A stretch of DNA of 64,000 nucleotides from the NCBI GenBank assembly GCA_033296885.1, contig MU863909.1, positions 186,001 to 250,000 of the forward strand. The letters are read 5' to 3'. How positions within the stretch are numbered: position 1 is the stretch's first letter; every line of letters starts with the position of its first letter. The position numbers and the translations under genes are program-made. The stretch comes from Triangularia verruculosa (taxonomy: Eukaryota > Ascomycota > Sordariomycetes > Sordariales > Podosporaceae). This document shows positions 43,977 through 55,981 of the stretch, piece by piece. The notes below the pieces were generated by a model that was not told the origin of the DNA, did not search any database, and worked only from the letters and a program-made list of their open reading frames with translations.

Positions 43977-45744
43977 ATGCTTTCTTTGCTGTCCCGCCAG
44001 GGACTTTCGGTCCACCTCCGCGCCCCTGCCTTGGCTCGCACAGTTGCAGCAGTGCCCCATCGCCAGGCCCAAGTCGCCGATGTAGGCAAAGCCCTTGACA
44101 CCACCACCAGGGGCATCCCACTCTTCTTCAAGAGCAAAGATGCAACCCAAAGCACGACTCCTGCCCCGATGGTCCGGCCCGTTGCTACTGCTCTTTCTCA
44201 GGACCGGGATGAGTTCTGGCGTGAGGTTCCCATCTGGGACAATGTGTCCGCCAAGGACTTTCTCTCATATCGCTGGGGCGTAAGTTGGGCACCATCAGCT
44301 CCCTCCTTCTGCGGCAGCCAGCCGTAAGCTCACATAGGTTTTCTCCAGGTTGCCAACACTGTGCAGGGCACAGCCAAGTTGTTCAAGTTTCTGCAGGCTG
44401 TTGTTCCGGAAGAGGTGCCTCTCGGTGAGCTAGGCACGCAGATGCAATCTCGTGATGAGTTCATCGCGGATGTCATGGAAGGTGTCGCTGCTGCAACTAT
44501 GGCCATTCGAATGACGTGAGCTGTTTGAAGTTGTTGCTGGAAGCTTGAGACGATTGACTGATAGCTTGGCCAGTCCATACATTCTAAGTCGAGTCAACTG
44601 GAAGAACCCTCGCCAGGATCCCATCATTCGCCAGTTTCTTCCTCTGAAATCGGTGCTCATGCCCGACCACCCAAAGCTAACGCTTGATTCGCTCCACGAG
44701 GAAGCCGACTCCCCGGTCAAGGGTCTTGTTCACCGGTATGATGACAAGGCTCTCTTTTTGCGTAAGTTTGTCGATGGCTGTATGGAGAGTAGCCTGCTGA
44801 TACGCTGGCAGCAACCTCGGTGTGCCCGACTTACTGCATGTTCTGCACACGGTCCTATGCTGTGGGCGCTGATACGGACACTGTCACCAAGGCATCTCTG
44901 AAGCCGACCCGCAGGAGATGGGAGGAGGCGTTTGCGTACATTGAGAGCACGCCTGCCCTGCAGGATATTGTGGTCTCCGGGGGCGACTCCTATTACCTGC
45001 AGCCCGACCAGCTCAGGATGATTGGTGAGAGGTTGATCAGCATGCCGAACATCAAGCGCTTCCGCTTTGCGTCCAAGGGACTGGCGGTAGCCCCAACCCG
45101 TGTGCTGGACGAGTCTGACGGATGGGTCAACGCCCTCATCGACATCTCCAACAAGGCTAAGAAGGCTGGTAAAGCCGTTGCCTGGCATACTCACTTCAAC
45201 CACCCCAACGAGATCTCGTGGATTAGCAGAGATGCTAGCCAAAAGCTGTTTGAGGAAGGCGTCATGGTCCGCAACCAAACAGTACTTTTGCGGGGCGTGA
45301 ACGACGATGTCGAAACAATGTCGAAGCTGATCCGCGATCTTGCTGACAATAAGGTCTTCCCTGTAGGTAATTTCTGTCGATGTGGCCAAGCTGCATATAC
45401 ACAGTGGCAGGTGGTGTAGTGGACGTTGCTGACGCAGCCCGCAGTACTATGTCTACCAGTGCGACATGGTGGAGAGAGTCGAGCATCTCCGAACCCCTCT
45501 GCAGACCATTCTCGACCTCGAGGCCCGGATCCGCGGCTCGATCGCGGGTTTCATGATGCCCCAGTTCGTCGTTGATCTTCCTGGTGGTGGCGGTAAGCGT
45601 TTGGCCTGCTCGTACGAGTCATATGACCCAAAGACAGGGCTGTCAACTTACAGGGCTCCTGCGGTGACTGGGCGGGATAAGGAGAACAAGGTCTACGAGT
45701 ACTACGACCCGATCGACACGCTGCCAAAGGACCGGACGGTCTAG
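43977..45744 (+). CDS. Lysine 2,3-aminomutase family radical SAM enzyme, mitochondrial-like leader
   Basis: Five exons: 43977-44279, 44349-44515, 44574-44761, 44812-45362, 45445-45744; 502 residues; introns 50-82 nt. The radical SAM cluster motif CxxxCxxC is intact at C224, C228 and C231 (FLPTSVCPTYCMFCTRSY), formed across the exon 3/4 junction. The PLP-binding PGGGGK motif is present with Lys454 (VVDLPGGGGKRL), which is diagnostic for the KamA/EpmB/AblA group. Other family blocks: DIVVSGGDSYYL, AWHTHFNHPNEI, QTVLLRGVNDD and YYVYQCDMVERVEHLRTPL. The enzyme class interconverts L-lysine and beta-lysine using SAM and a 4Fe-4S cluster; substrate here is inferred. The first 60 residues are extra relative to bacterial KamA and rich in Arg/Ala/Ser with few acids, suggesting mitochondrial import, where Fe-S assembly occurs. 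Start is the first ATG after the leader. Confidence 0.92.
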
Positions 45745-48700
45745 AGAAACAGCTCAAACGACGGCGTCGGTGATGTGACTCTGACCAGATCAGATCGGGA
45801 AGGCGTTTTTTGGCTTGCTTAGTGGCGTTTTCGTGTGGTGCCAAGGCGGGGAGGTTTGCTGTTCTTAACGGCTACCAGGTTTCCAAAGATGCTGGTGGTG
45901 ATTGTGATGCCGCTTTGCATCTGAACCGGTGTAAGGAGCTCTGCGTCAAACAGTACGCAGATAGAGAGGGGATAGAGCGGAATCAGTGTTTTGTAGACGT
46001 AATTTTGAGCCCAAATAAGAGGAGAATGCATCTTGTACAGTGTTTGAGGTTGTGTGCTGTGAGCCAGCAACGTTCACGATACGAGGGGCATTTGAATCGT
46101 GGTTGCATGTGGTCCGTCGTTGCTTCCTTGGGAAGCATGCTTGATTCTGATTGGCCGTCCGAGGTGTAAGACAGGGAGTCTTCATCAATCACCAGACTCA
46201 ACTGCTGTGAGGCTCTTTCCTCAGATGCTACGTAGCAGCGCGAATTTTCTCAAGAGCTATTGACGGTGACAACAAGTCGTGACTGAGTCTCGGCCATACA
46301 TCTGTGGTCCTTGATTCCGCCGCTTTTGCGTTCCTTGTAGTCCGCCTATTAAAGGCGGTGAAGGCAGACACTCGGGCAACTTACGCTGAGAACTCCTCAG
46401 GATCATCAACAGACAGCGATGTCAAGGTCACCAGATCTAATGGATATGCCGAGCCCTGTATTGGCATACTTTACCGGGCCGCCGGATCTCGCCTAGTATC
46501 TTTTCTTTGCCTTCGCCGTGGGGTTGAGTGATCCATTCTTCCCATTCAAGGGCACCGATGGGTTCAAAAAAGAGATTGGGATACACTCACGATAGATTCC
46601 TTCCACGCGGATTGCACATCAATGCGGTGTTGAAACTTCTGCTGCGCTGCACATACCCGCCTCCATAGCCCTGCGTCCGGAACGTCGGAGGAATGGACGA
46701 AGACAGCATTGTTGATTGTCGCCCCTAGCAAGGGCTATCAGGGCCCGGTACAGCCTTTTTTTGATAGATCTCGATATCTCAGGACTGTCATTGCCGAACC
46801 GGAAGCCTGGAACCATCGTCCGCCAGCCCACCTGATCGCCTATTAAACGGTTAGCCGTATTAAGCCACCGGGGAGCGGCCGGAGATACCCATGATCAATG
46901 AACCCCTTGCCGGGTAAAGGATGGGGGTTCATCGTGGATAGTGGGACAGAAAACGTGAGTTACTGAATATTAATTCATAGCCTCTTATCCTTCTATGATG
47001 TAGGCATAGCCATGAAGTGCTTAGCACATAGTCCATGCATTGACCCGCTTATCGACGGGAAGATCCAGAATGGTCAACCAACCTTCACCGTAACGGTGGA
47101 GATGTTCTTCGATGACGACCGGGACGGTTGGAAAGTGGTACCCAAGGAAGAGCGGTAAGCTCATCCCAGCCGAGATACCGAAGAGCTCACCCGCGCTGGA
47201 TGGCGACATGGTTTGGCGAACGGTGAAAAGACGGTTGCTAGGAGTTGCGGCTGTTTCAACTTTGCAAAAATGTGCGATATGCAGTCAGGCTGCGGGGTTA
47301 GGGAGGTGCGGCAGCTGAGCGACACGTGTCGGTCGGTGGGAATTCATCGTGGGCTTAGATACGGAAGATCGGGCCCAGGACGACACGAAGTGCCCTCTGG
47401 GCATCGCGATGTGTCTTCGATTCTGCTTCTGGAAACAAAAAGCACACCAGGGTCTCCTGGAGAATCCTGCTCACCCTTGCTTCCCCGAGAGGGGGACGCT
47501 GCCCATTGGTGAGCTTTTGTTCAGGCGAGACACTTGTGGAGACAGCAGCGGTTCGCAGGATCTCACTCACCCCGCGCTGCCAGCTCACTCTGAGTGGTGA
47601 AATCGATAACCAAGGTTTTCGGATGCAAACATTTTTCCACTTATGCAGCTTCAACTATGTAAAACAACGATACAAGGCTCAATGGCACGTGAAAGCAAGA
47701 TTGCGAGCTCGCTCTCCGTGTCGTCTCTCATTGGTGATGAGCCAGAAGCTTGGAGCGCTGTTTCAGCGCGGGGCTGGTGCTGGGTGTGAGTTCCAGTGCC
47801 GCAGCCTCATAGACGCCAGCGTTGGAGATATACGACACTTGATATATGGGACAGGGACCCGGGATTCTCTTTTGCCGTAGGTCCTAGTACGGAGTCAGCC
47901 AAAGCCGTAGAGATCTTGACATGTTTGGGATCGGAGTCGGCGTCCCTCAGATTCACGTCCCCCACCTGGGGAAAGAGGAGCTGCCCACTTGCCGTGCCCC
48001 CAAACCGCACCTTATTAGTGAAGCTCATAGCAAATGTTCCGAATCTGGTCTTGGAGGGCAGGTCCAGCCTCCACCGAGTAGTTTGAAACCCGACTGCGCT
48101 GCAGAGCTGCAGGATCCAGGAACTGCAGAGCTGACTTTTAAAAAAAAGATTCTTCCCCCATTGCTCTCGCCAACCGCTTCACCACAGGCCAGATCGCCAT
48201 CCGTCGCTCATCAATCTCAGGCAGCGCTCTTTAACCCCGTCCGGCATAATCACGGCTGTTGGCAACCGCCGAAACCAAACCATCACATCACGGCGATTCG
48301 GTGCCTGAGAAGGTGCTACGAAGGGATTGGACGGGACGGCAGCTCGGCCAACCCTTATCACCCATCTTAAGAGCATAGCTCCCACGACTGATTATCAACA
48401 ATCCCGCTGCCAATTCCTGACGCAAACCATCTCGATTCGCCAGGGTCGGCCTCCAAAATGACGATTTTGTGGCTCACTTTCGCAACGTCTTTTCCTTAAA
48501 CGTTGTGCCTTGAGCGTTTTGGGCCTTTGGCTCTGCCTGCCAACCCCCGGTCTGGTCCTGGCCGCCCAACTGGCTGGACCCTTGGACTTGCTAGCAGGGA
48601 CATCGTGGCCTCGGCCACCACGAACCAGTAGCGAGATGGTGGCCCCTGCCATCACCCCAGAGCAAGAGGGGGCCACTATTTTGAAAGGAACAAGCATGGC

Positions 48701-49121
48701 GGCTGTCAGTGGGCTGATGGCCCTGGCCCTGGAGCCGCCGGGGCAGGGCGTTGTTGATGACATGCCCTGGATCATCAGAGAAGCAAGGGCTGCCCACCCG
48801 TCTCCGGCGTTCCTGGAAGAACAACCCTCGACTCCCCAGACACGATTGAGCTTCGATCTCAGTGTTTTTGACAGCAGCTTCAGCCTTCAGCTCCCTTTCT
48901 TCAACAATTCTTCAAACGCGTCCTGCAAAGATCGTCAACCAAGACACGCCCTCGCAGCAGACGACCCGAGGCCAACGACCACCACCAACGCCAAGCCTCA
49001 CTTTCTCACCTACACGTTCTTCTTGTCACCATCAGCCTCAACTTCCAGCATCGTCTCGAGCCTTTGGTCCTGCGGTGACCACAGCACCGATAGCGGCGAG
49101 ACCAGCCAAACACACACAACC
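45745..49121. other. Long gene-poor intergenic region
   Basis: 3.4 kb. Numerous frames of 60-150 codons on both strands, none with recognisable domains or consistent splicing. About 48880-49121 is CA/CT-rich and looks like the leader of the next gene. A decayed gene cannot be excluded (a minus-strand frame at 47021-47209 has protein-like composition). Confidence 0.4.
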
Positions 49122-52100
49122 ATGCCTGGCCCGATAGTCGAGACGGACTCGCATCGATTCTTGCCGCCCATCGCCTCCGATTACCATCCAGGTGTAACTT
49201 CCTCGCCAGCAGTGCCTCCCAGGCCTCACATTCGCTCCAGATCGGCAACCGGGAAGCACGAGCGTTCCGCTAGTCCCCTATTTTCACGATGGACAAGGCG
49301 GCATCAGCGTCCTCAGAGCCAATCTAATGGACAGTCATCAAAGCTCTCAGGGCTTGGACGGGCTTCCATGGACGGTTATTTCAAGAACGGCCAAAGACGA
49401 CCTGGGCATTCGAGGTCGAACAGCATCCAAAAGCGACAGCCTCAAGCAGCAGTCCCTCAAATGACCAGAGAGGAGTTTGAGGCTCTGCCGGTAGCGATAC
49501 AACGAAAGGTATGTCAAGATATTTTTCTCTACTGTCGTCATCCCCCCTCACCATCGAAGCTGTGCGGGTAGCTGCCAGATTCCGTCGCAGCCCGTAGCCG
49601 CGTTGGTTTTGGCGGCCAGAAATTTGTTTTTGTTCCCTTGGCAGGGTACAAATGCTGTACAAGCCCATCACTCCCGCCATTGGCTCCCGCAAGTGCTGGA
49701 GCCATGCATACAAATTCACAAGCACACTGCTTACACCCAATGAGAGCTCGCTACACTAATTGTTTTTCTCTCAAATGGCACCTTTACGCGTTCCGCGTCC
49801 CCTTCACATCACAAAATTGGCCAGTGGAGAACGGGAAGACGAGGTCCACAGGTATTCTGCCTGGTTGCGACGGCGGTAGCTCGGCGGTCACGATCTCCAT
49901 TTTAGTGGATGTGAAGATCTGACTGCTTCGGGGCTGGGATGAGGTTGATGAGCAGAATCTTAGAGGAAGATTGGCAGATTTGTGAGGGGTGAGCCAAGCC
50001 TTGGATTTGCCGATCTGGGTAGTCCGACGCCTCCGCAACATCAATCTCAAGATGTCATGCCAAAGCTCTGAGAACGAGCCAGCGGGCTATGTCAGAGACA
50101 TTCTCATTGAATTGGTCCACCGACGCTGCAACCGTGGGGTTTTGTCCGAGCCGTGCTGCGAGAGCAGTGATCCGTCCGGTTTTTTTTGCTTCTTTCCTGC
50201 ACCCACCCCCACGATTCCCCTTCCTCCATCAAGTGGTGGCATACTGGCAAAAAGGAAGGAAGACGGCGGAAGAGGACGGCTTCGTTGTGGTCACAAAATG
50301 TGCCTGAATGCTCACCTGCTGCATGCATGAGCTGCCGTGTTGCTGTGTCTGGGCCAAAGCTGGCCTCTAGGTTCACACACATTTGCACCTCAGTGGCACC
50401 TTGCAGCGTCACCGCAGCGCGTTTTGGCCCTGAGCACCAGCACATGCAGGTCCCGCGGCTGCTTTTAGACTGGTGTCCTGTGCCCCCCCCACCCCCCCAT
50501 CGATCTCCCTCCCCTGAATGGCGACCGCCAACCGCTGGACACTTCTGCAGGGCCACCCTTCCGCTTAGCTCGTCAAGCTATCATATATTGGTATTAGGGG
50601 CAGAGGGAGGCGTCAGGGGGGGGTGCACGAGGTCGCCGACTTGTATCTCACACCCTCATACACCCTCATTTCTTATTTCAATATACTACCACCCTTCCTC
50701 CTCGAGCCCGTCACTAAGATAATCTTCCCTTGCAGTACTTCTCCACGCTTGAAAGGCTGCGTTTTGCCCAGGAGTCCGGACTTGTCGACGGCATATCACA
50801 GCACTACGACGACATTGCAAAGGGTTTCAGGCGCCGGAAGGCTCGTCAAGACCGCAACGTCTCGGAGCAGATCGTTGGTCATATCCGGCGGGGATCAGAG
50901 ATTGAGTCTCACTTCTCCAACTCTGATTCGTCTCAACCATATACCACCCGATCGGACAACACGCAAGAGGCAGAGCTCAGCCGGGAGAAACAGGTTCTGC
51001 TGGCGAGGCGTCTGCGTGCTAGTGTCATTCTCGACGCGGCTGACGAGGCGGTATATAAGCTTAACTGTGAAGCTAGTCGAAGAGACCTGACGACAGGTGG
51101 TGACAGTCTCCCATCACCACCCTCACCCGTACGACACAGCATGGATTCACACCGTGGTCTCGGGGGGCCTGTCGACCATGCGGACGACACTCGTGTTCCC
51201 CAGTCATTCCTCGATAGCTTTAGGTGGTTAGACGAGGAAGAGGACCTGGACCTCCGTCTTTTCCTGGATGAGTACCATGCCGGTCTTCGCGAGGGCATGC
51301 CGGCGGCTAAGCAGAGACCTTCGTTTCGTCGGCACCTATCCATCTCGAAAATCCCCTTTGGTCGAACATCAGTCTCTTCTTCCAGCAGACCCGCTACTAA
51401 GGATGCCAACACGTCGCCTACATCGCCATACTATCCCCCTGCCAGCGGAGCTTCGAGTCCGGTATCACACAGCCGACGAAAGTCTCGCACCTTGTCATTA
51501 ATAACACCGAAGCATGTCCCCCAGCAGTCCATCACGGCTTTCGATCCAGCTGCGGCGCACTATCAAGATCCAGAGGCCCGCTTGAAACTTCGGGTTTACC
51601 TGGCCTCGCCCCAAAAGTTTGATGAAGCAGTCGAGTTTGGTTTTCCTGCGGCCGACGTCCTCTCGGGAGGAGTAACACCCGAGAATGAGGACGATGTGGC
51701 TACTCGTCGACAATCCCAACAAAGGCTAGCTGATGATCCGTCAAATATGCAATCATTCTTGGCAGATGAAGACGAAGACGAGAACATCTCACTCGACAGC
51801 GACCCAGATTCGCTGGCAGATCCAGAATCGCCCAAGACACCGGAATCTTTCGAGAACAGACCCGGTGGCCTCCGCCCTGCGCGGTGCGCCACTCCAGATG
51901 CTACTCATCATGCCCGTGTCAGGACTCCCGAGGCTGGTAACTACGCCCAGGCTCCAGCTTCCTCCCGGGAGATGACACTGCGCATGACGCTGACCCGACC
52001 GGACCTCCGCGCACATGAAGACGAGATCTACGGCTGGCAGCAAAGGCAGCAGCAGCAGCAGCAGCAACAGCCCTACCAGAAACACACGCGGCGGCCGACA

Positions 52101-52271
52101 GGTGGCGCTGTTCAGGCCGCAGAGGCTTCGAGAATGGTGGGCTCGAGGGAGGTCGTCACACCCAAGGAGAGTATGGACTGGGGCAAGTTTGATGGCGTGG
52201 ACCACTGGAACCCCAACGGGACAGAGAAAGGGGTGATGAAGCGGATCTGGAATCGCATGCGGCGCAATTAA
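49122..52271 (+). CDS. Large, mostly disordered hypothetical protein
   Basis: Two exons, 49122-49508 and 50736-52271; 640 residues. The join produces MTREEFEALPVAIQRKYFST followed by LERLRFAQ, a continuous helical block, supporting removal of the 1,227-nt intron. The start is the ATG in ACAACCATGCC; the frame is open further upstream but only from a TTG and without protein-like sequence. Residues 1-105 are Ser/Arg/Pro-rich. The ordered core is about 106-225 (GFRRRKARQDRNVSEQIVGH, REKQVLLARRLRASVILDAA, SFLDSFRWLDEEEDLDLRLF). Then come long Ser/Pro/Asp regions, a poly-Gln tract near 52045-52070 and a conserved-looking terminus (MDWGKFDGVDHWNPNG, RIWNRMRRN). I recognise this as a conserved filamentous-fungal protein type without a known function. 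Confidence 0.78.
49509..50735 (+). other. Oversized intron of the hypothetical gene
   Basis: 1,227 nt with GTATGT donor, CACTAAG branch-like motif and TTGCAG acceptor. Flanking exons are in phase. No internal frame is recognisable and no obvious similarity to the CPS intron was seen by eye. Confidence 0.7.
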
Positions 52272-53263
52272 GGGGGGGGGGGGGCCGGACAATGGGTTGG
52301 TGTGCCTTGAGTGCCACAACACAGCATTCAACTGCCCCTTCCGAGTGCAGATCTTATTCGCAAACATCCGAACACACCGAAGACTTTTTACGACAGCAAA
52401 AAAAAAAAACATCTTGTTAATCTTATGAAGATTTTCTTACATTACTACGGATACGATCGCTCAAACTCGATTTTTGGAATTTCTCATTTCTTTTTTTGGC
52501 ATGGCGTTGGGGATACGAATAAGATGGATGGGCAAGGGAGGGTTGGGTTTGGTTTGTTTACTACATGAAAAATTGCATGGAGAGGGCTTTTTTTACTATA
52601 TATATCTTTTTATTTTTGTCTAGCATCATCTCACGATGGGCATTGTGTATAGGCGTTTATTTTTTGTAAATAATCAAAGTTTTTGGGAACCAGGCCAGAC
52701 ATGTGTGTTTGGGCTTGGGGGTTTGAAATTCATTTCTGTCTTCGTTTCTTACTTTTGATTGAGCTGTGTTACAACTGCCGCCTTCAACAACACACGATGG
52801 TTTTTCTCGGATGGGCTGATGGGCTGATGGGCTGTGGAGGTGGACAGGGCTCAGACCCCGCGCGCGCGTCACGGGCACTCTCACCACCGCCGTCGTGAGA
52901 GTGACAGTGACGGTGGGCAGGGGACGGACAGGCAGGCAGGTGGTCACCACGTTATACCCCTGTCGCGGCGCTACGACGAGAAGACACGAGGGAAAACATG
53001 TGCTTTTTTTTCTTACTGCTGGAGTGGTGTTCTGGGTGGGTGTGGTGGTATTAAGCGCCTCTTTTGGAGATGGATGTCACTGTGGGTTGCTTTGGGGGTT
53101 TCTTTCGGGTGCGCCGTTGTGCATTGTCACAATTACATGTTATGCTCATGCTTATATACCTAGGTAATGATATATGTTCCGTATCTTGAGTTCATATTCA
53201 TGCGTTTGTTAAAGGTCGGTATGTGTTGCCGGCTTTGCTTTCTATAATGTAGATCTTTGACCT

Positions 53264-53265
<2 letters not shown>

Positions 53266-53303
<38 letters not shown>
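53266..53303. repeat. (AG)n microsatellite
   Basis: About 19 AG units without interruption, non-coding. Confidence 0.9.
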
Positions 53304-53305
<2 letters not shown>

Positions 53306-53625
53306 GGCCAGCCGAGTGGTTACCGAGTTCTGGAATATAAACAAGCGAGATGCTGTGTCGGTAGAGAAGCAAGGGACGAAAATGAACAAGAGATGGGTGG
53401 TGACCAGCAGCTGCACGGACGATCGTGTGATTCTTCTTTTTCTTGGTGTTTGTTGTTATTAGTGTCACCGAGTCCATGGTATGGGCGGTGTTAGCGTCAA
53501 TTGAAGCCTCTTTTTTGTTGACGGTCCGGTGGGAACTGCCAATTGGACCAGATGTGGTATCCCTACAGATGGAGTCTTTTAGTGGTGTAGATGCCTAGAC
53601 CCTGTGGGATCGTGGAGTTGTCCGT

Positions 53626-54037
53626 GGGCCCGGCTAGTGACAGGCATGAATTATTCCTGTTGACAGGCTGCTAGCCAGATCTGGAAAGAACGCTCCACAA
53701 CCGGCCACAAGAGCTTTTGAACATCACAACAGCCCTGAAAGAGAGGCAAAAACAGGTCTGTATTATGCAATCTGTCTCTTTTTCACATCTCTTCGCGCTC
53801 TATTACTGATCTTGGCCACTTTAAAAGTGGGTGGTTATAGTGGTGGTGGTGGTGGTGGTGGTGGTGAAAAGGCCCCTAAAAGAAAGTCTGATTTGGGGGA
53901 GTTTGCACTTCTGGGGCGGGTTTTTCGCAGTGATTTTGGCCCAAATTGATGTTGGAAGACTTTTAAGAGAAGCGCTTCCAATTGTGGTTAGCGTGCCTGT
54001 CAACAGGAATAATTTGTGCCTGTCCCTAGCCGGGCCC
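53626..54037. repeat. Imperfect inverted repeat / fold-back element (possible MITE relic)
   Basis: Arm 1 (53626-53677) and the reverse complement of arm 2 (53985-54037) match at about 47 of 53 aligned positions, most differences being transitions. Shared landmarks are GGGCCCGGCTAG, GACAGGCA and ATTATTCCTGTTGACAGGC. The centre of the 412-nt span (about 53831) nearly coincides with a 15-nt palindrome at 53816-53830 (CCACTTT-A-AAAGTGG) and a (TGG)n tract at 53841-53866. No transposase frame. No target-site duplication was identified. Confidence 0.7.
53841..53866. repeat. (TGG)n microsatellite inside the fold-back element
   Basis: Nearly nine perfect TGG units between the two inverted arms. Confidence 0.9.
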
Positions 54038-55981
54038 GTTGTCCGTCCCCGTGGGGCCCAGGCCCCGGGGAACGGATGAACGGGCGGGGCCTAAGCGGCC
54101 CTGGACGGGTGAGCTCCCGTGGCTGGCCGGAACACCGTTACGGTGGTGGCAGTGAATAATTGAAAATAGAGGGGGTTTTTGTTTTCTTGCGTGGGCTCCG
54201 CAGATAGTGACTGATGGTGGTGACGCTATGAATGGCTGTGTCTCTCGCTTCCTTTGGATTGGAATGAGCTGCGAGCAACCGTGATGGGGTGGGTTTGTTC
54301 TAATTATTTAGCGTTGAATCTGGGATGGGGACTTGTCGTGATGATATTGCCGGAAAATGATCCGGAGGGGTTGTCCCGGAGATGGTGATGATAACTAAGA
54401 CTGAAAGAGGTTACTGCCGTTTTGATCAGTGGAATTGAGGTTATTGGGATCAGCCTCGGTCTCATCTGAGGATTGAATTGTGACGAGCATTTGGGCCTGC
54501 TGCATTTGGGGATAGTGTATAAATCAGTGCATTGTGGTGGTGGCTACCTAGGGTAGTGCAGGACATAAAACTCCCTGTCGGGGGGGGGTCATCACAGTTG
54601 CAGTTGTGACAGTGAATCCGGATAACTCCTGTTCTCAGGTTGGCGGGGTAAAAGACTTTGGAACTTTTGAGTTATTCAAGACTTGGAATGGTTGACACAC
54701 AGAGCCTCCAAGAGAAATTAAGACTTCCGTTAAGTCTGTGCCGTGCAGAACTCTCGGGCTTTTTCTTGTTTCTTTCTATTTTCATCTCATCTCTCTGTCC
54801 TGGTTCCATTTTCTTTTTCGACGTAAGGAATTGGACGACAGCTCTCCCTCACATATCCACGGTGGGTGTGTTGGTGGCATCCAATCGTGCTCTCCCCGCC
54901 CCTTCAAGTTTTGTGACGTGACGAGTCCTCTGCAGCGCGCATGCATCCCATATTCACTCACGAATACAGAAACCGATACCGGGATGCACATCATCCAGTC
55001 AGAAGATCCAGGATGGGCGGTTGGCTGCTGACTGGCTTGCCTTGGGGGCGTGAAGTATTGTATGTGCTTTACCCGAGTCAGAGTCAGAGTCAGAGACATA
55101 GACCGGGACAGAGGGAAAAAGTTGTCTCAACTCAGCTCAGACTTCATGTTTGTCATTGTTGCGCGCCATGAAGGAGTTTCTGGCAACCTGTCAAACTGAT
55201 CTTCGTAGGGTGATGGCAGCACAGCATCAGATTATTGAAGCCACCATCCAACCTTCACACCCCACTGCCCCCTGGTGGTATTCTGAATGCATACCTTATG
55301 TACGGCAACGGCAGATACATGTTGTGTGTTCGTCCAGACGTCAATACCAAGTATTCAAGACAAGCAAACCGACAGGTCGATCAAAGGGCACAGCAAGGGG
55401 ATGCAGATAAAAGAAAACAAGATCAACACGGCGTCAAATGCCAAGTACGGGTAGTATACGCCGTGTATTGACCTTGTCGCTGTATAACAGTGAGTTAGAG
55501 GGCCGGTTGATTGAAAATATCTCGGAGTTTGCCACTGGGCAGTATCTAACATAAACAGACAAATATTTTCTAGGAAATGACCGGAAAGTAAACACTGGAG
55601 GTGAAGATATTCACATTGATCGTGCTGGAGGATGTTGCTCGGAGGGTTAGGGTCTGACTGAACATCAGTCAGCCGCAACAGACTCGAGGGATGCCTTTTC
55701 ACAAATTTCTCGGCGGGGGTCTTTTGCCTCTCCCTAACGTTATATCTTCTTGTTTTGTCATCAGTTCTTTCAACCTTCATTAGATTTCTTAGGCCGGATA
55801 TCTTCCATCGTCAAAATGAGTGACTGTCTATGTGCCTCTGCTTGAGGTGGGCAGCGAATGATGGACGCAACCATCTGGTGAGAATGACGCCGCAGCACTA
55901 GAGAGGGATATAGTCTACCAGTCGGAGCAAGGCAATAGCGTTGGAGATCTAGTGCCCACAAATCCTCTGTCGAAGCAAAAC

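Larger units (their letters stand above)
52272..55981. other. Gene-poor region with microsatellites and a fold-back repeat
   Basis: 3.7 kb with no supported gene. It opens with 13 Gs directly after the preceding stop codon (52272-52284), then AT-rich presumed 3' UTR, an AG microsatellite, an inverted repeat (53626-54037), and unstructured sequence leading to the HET pseudogene. A short (CAGAGT)n-like run lies near 55076-55096. Confidence 0.5.

Noticed and set aside
47021..47209. Minus-strand frame with protein-like composition
   Set aside because: 62 codons, ATG-started, but no spliced continuation and no recognised family. A fragment of a decayed gene is possible but unsupported.
48510..49121. 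Upstream extension of the hypothetical gene at 49122
   Set aside because: The frame is open but starts at TTG, and its sequence is not protein-like compared with the region after the ATG; treated as 5' leader.
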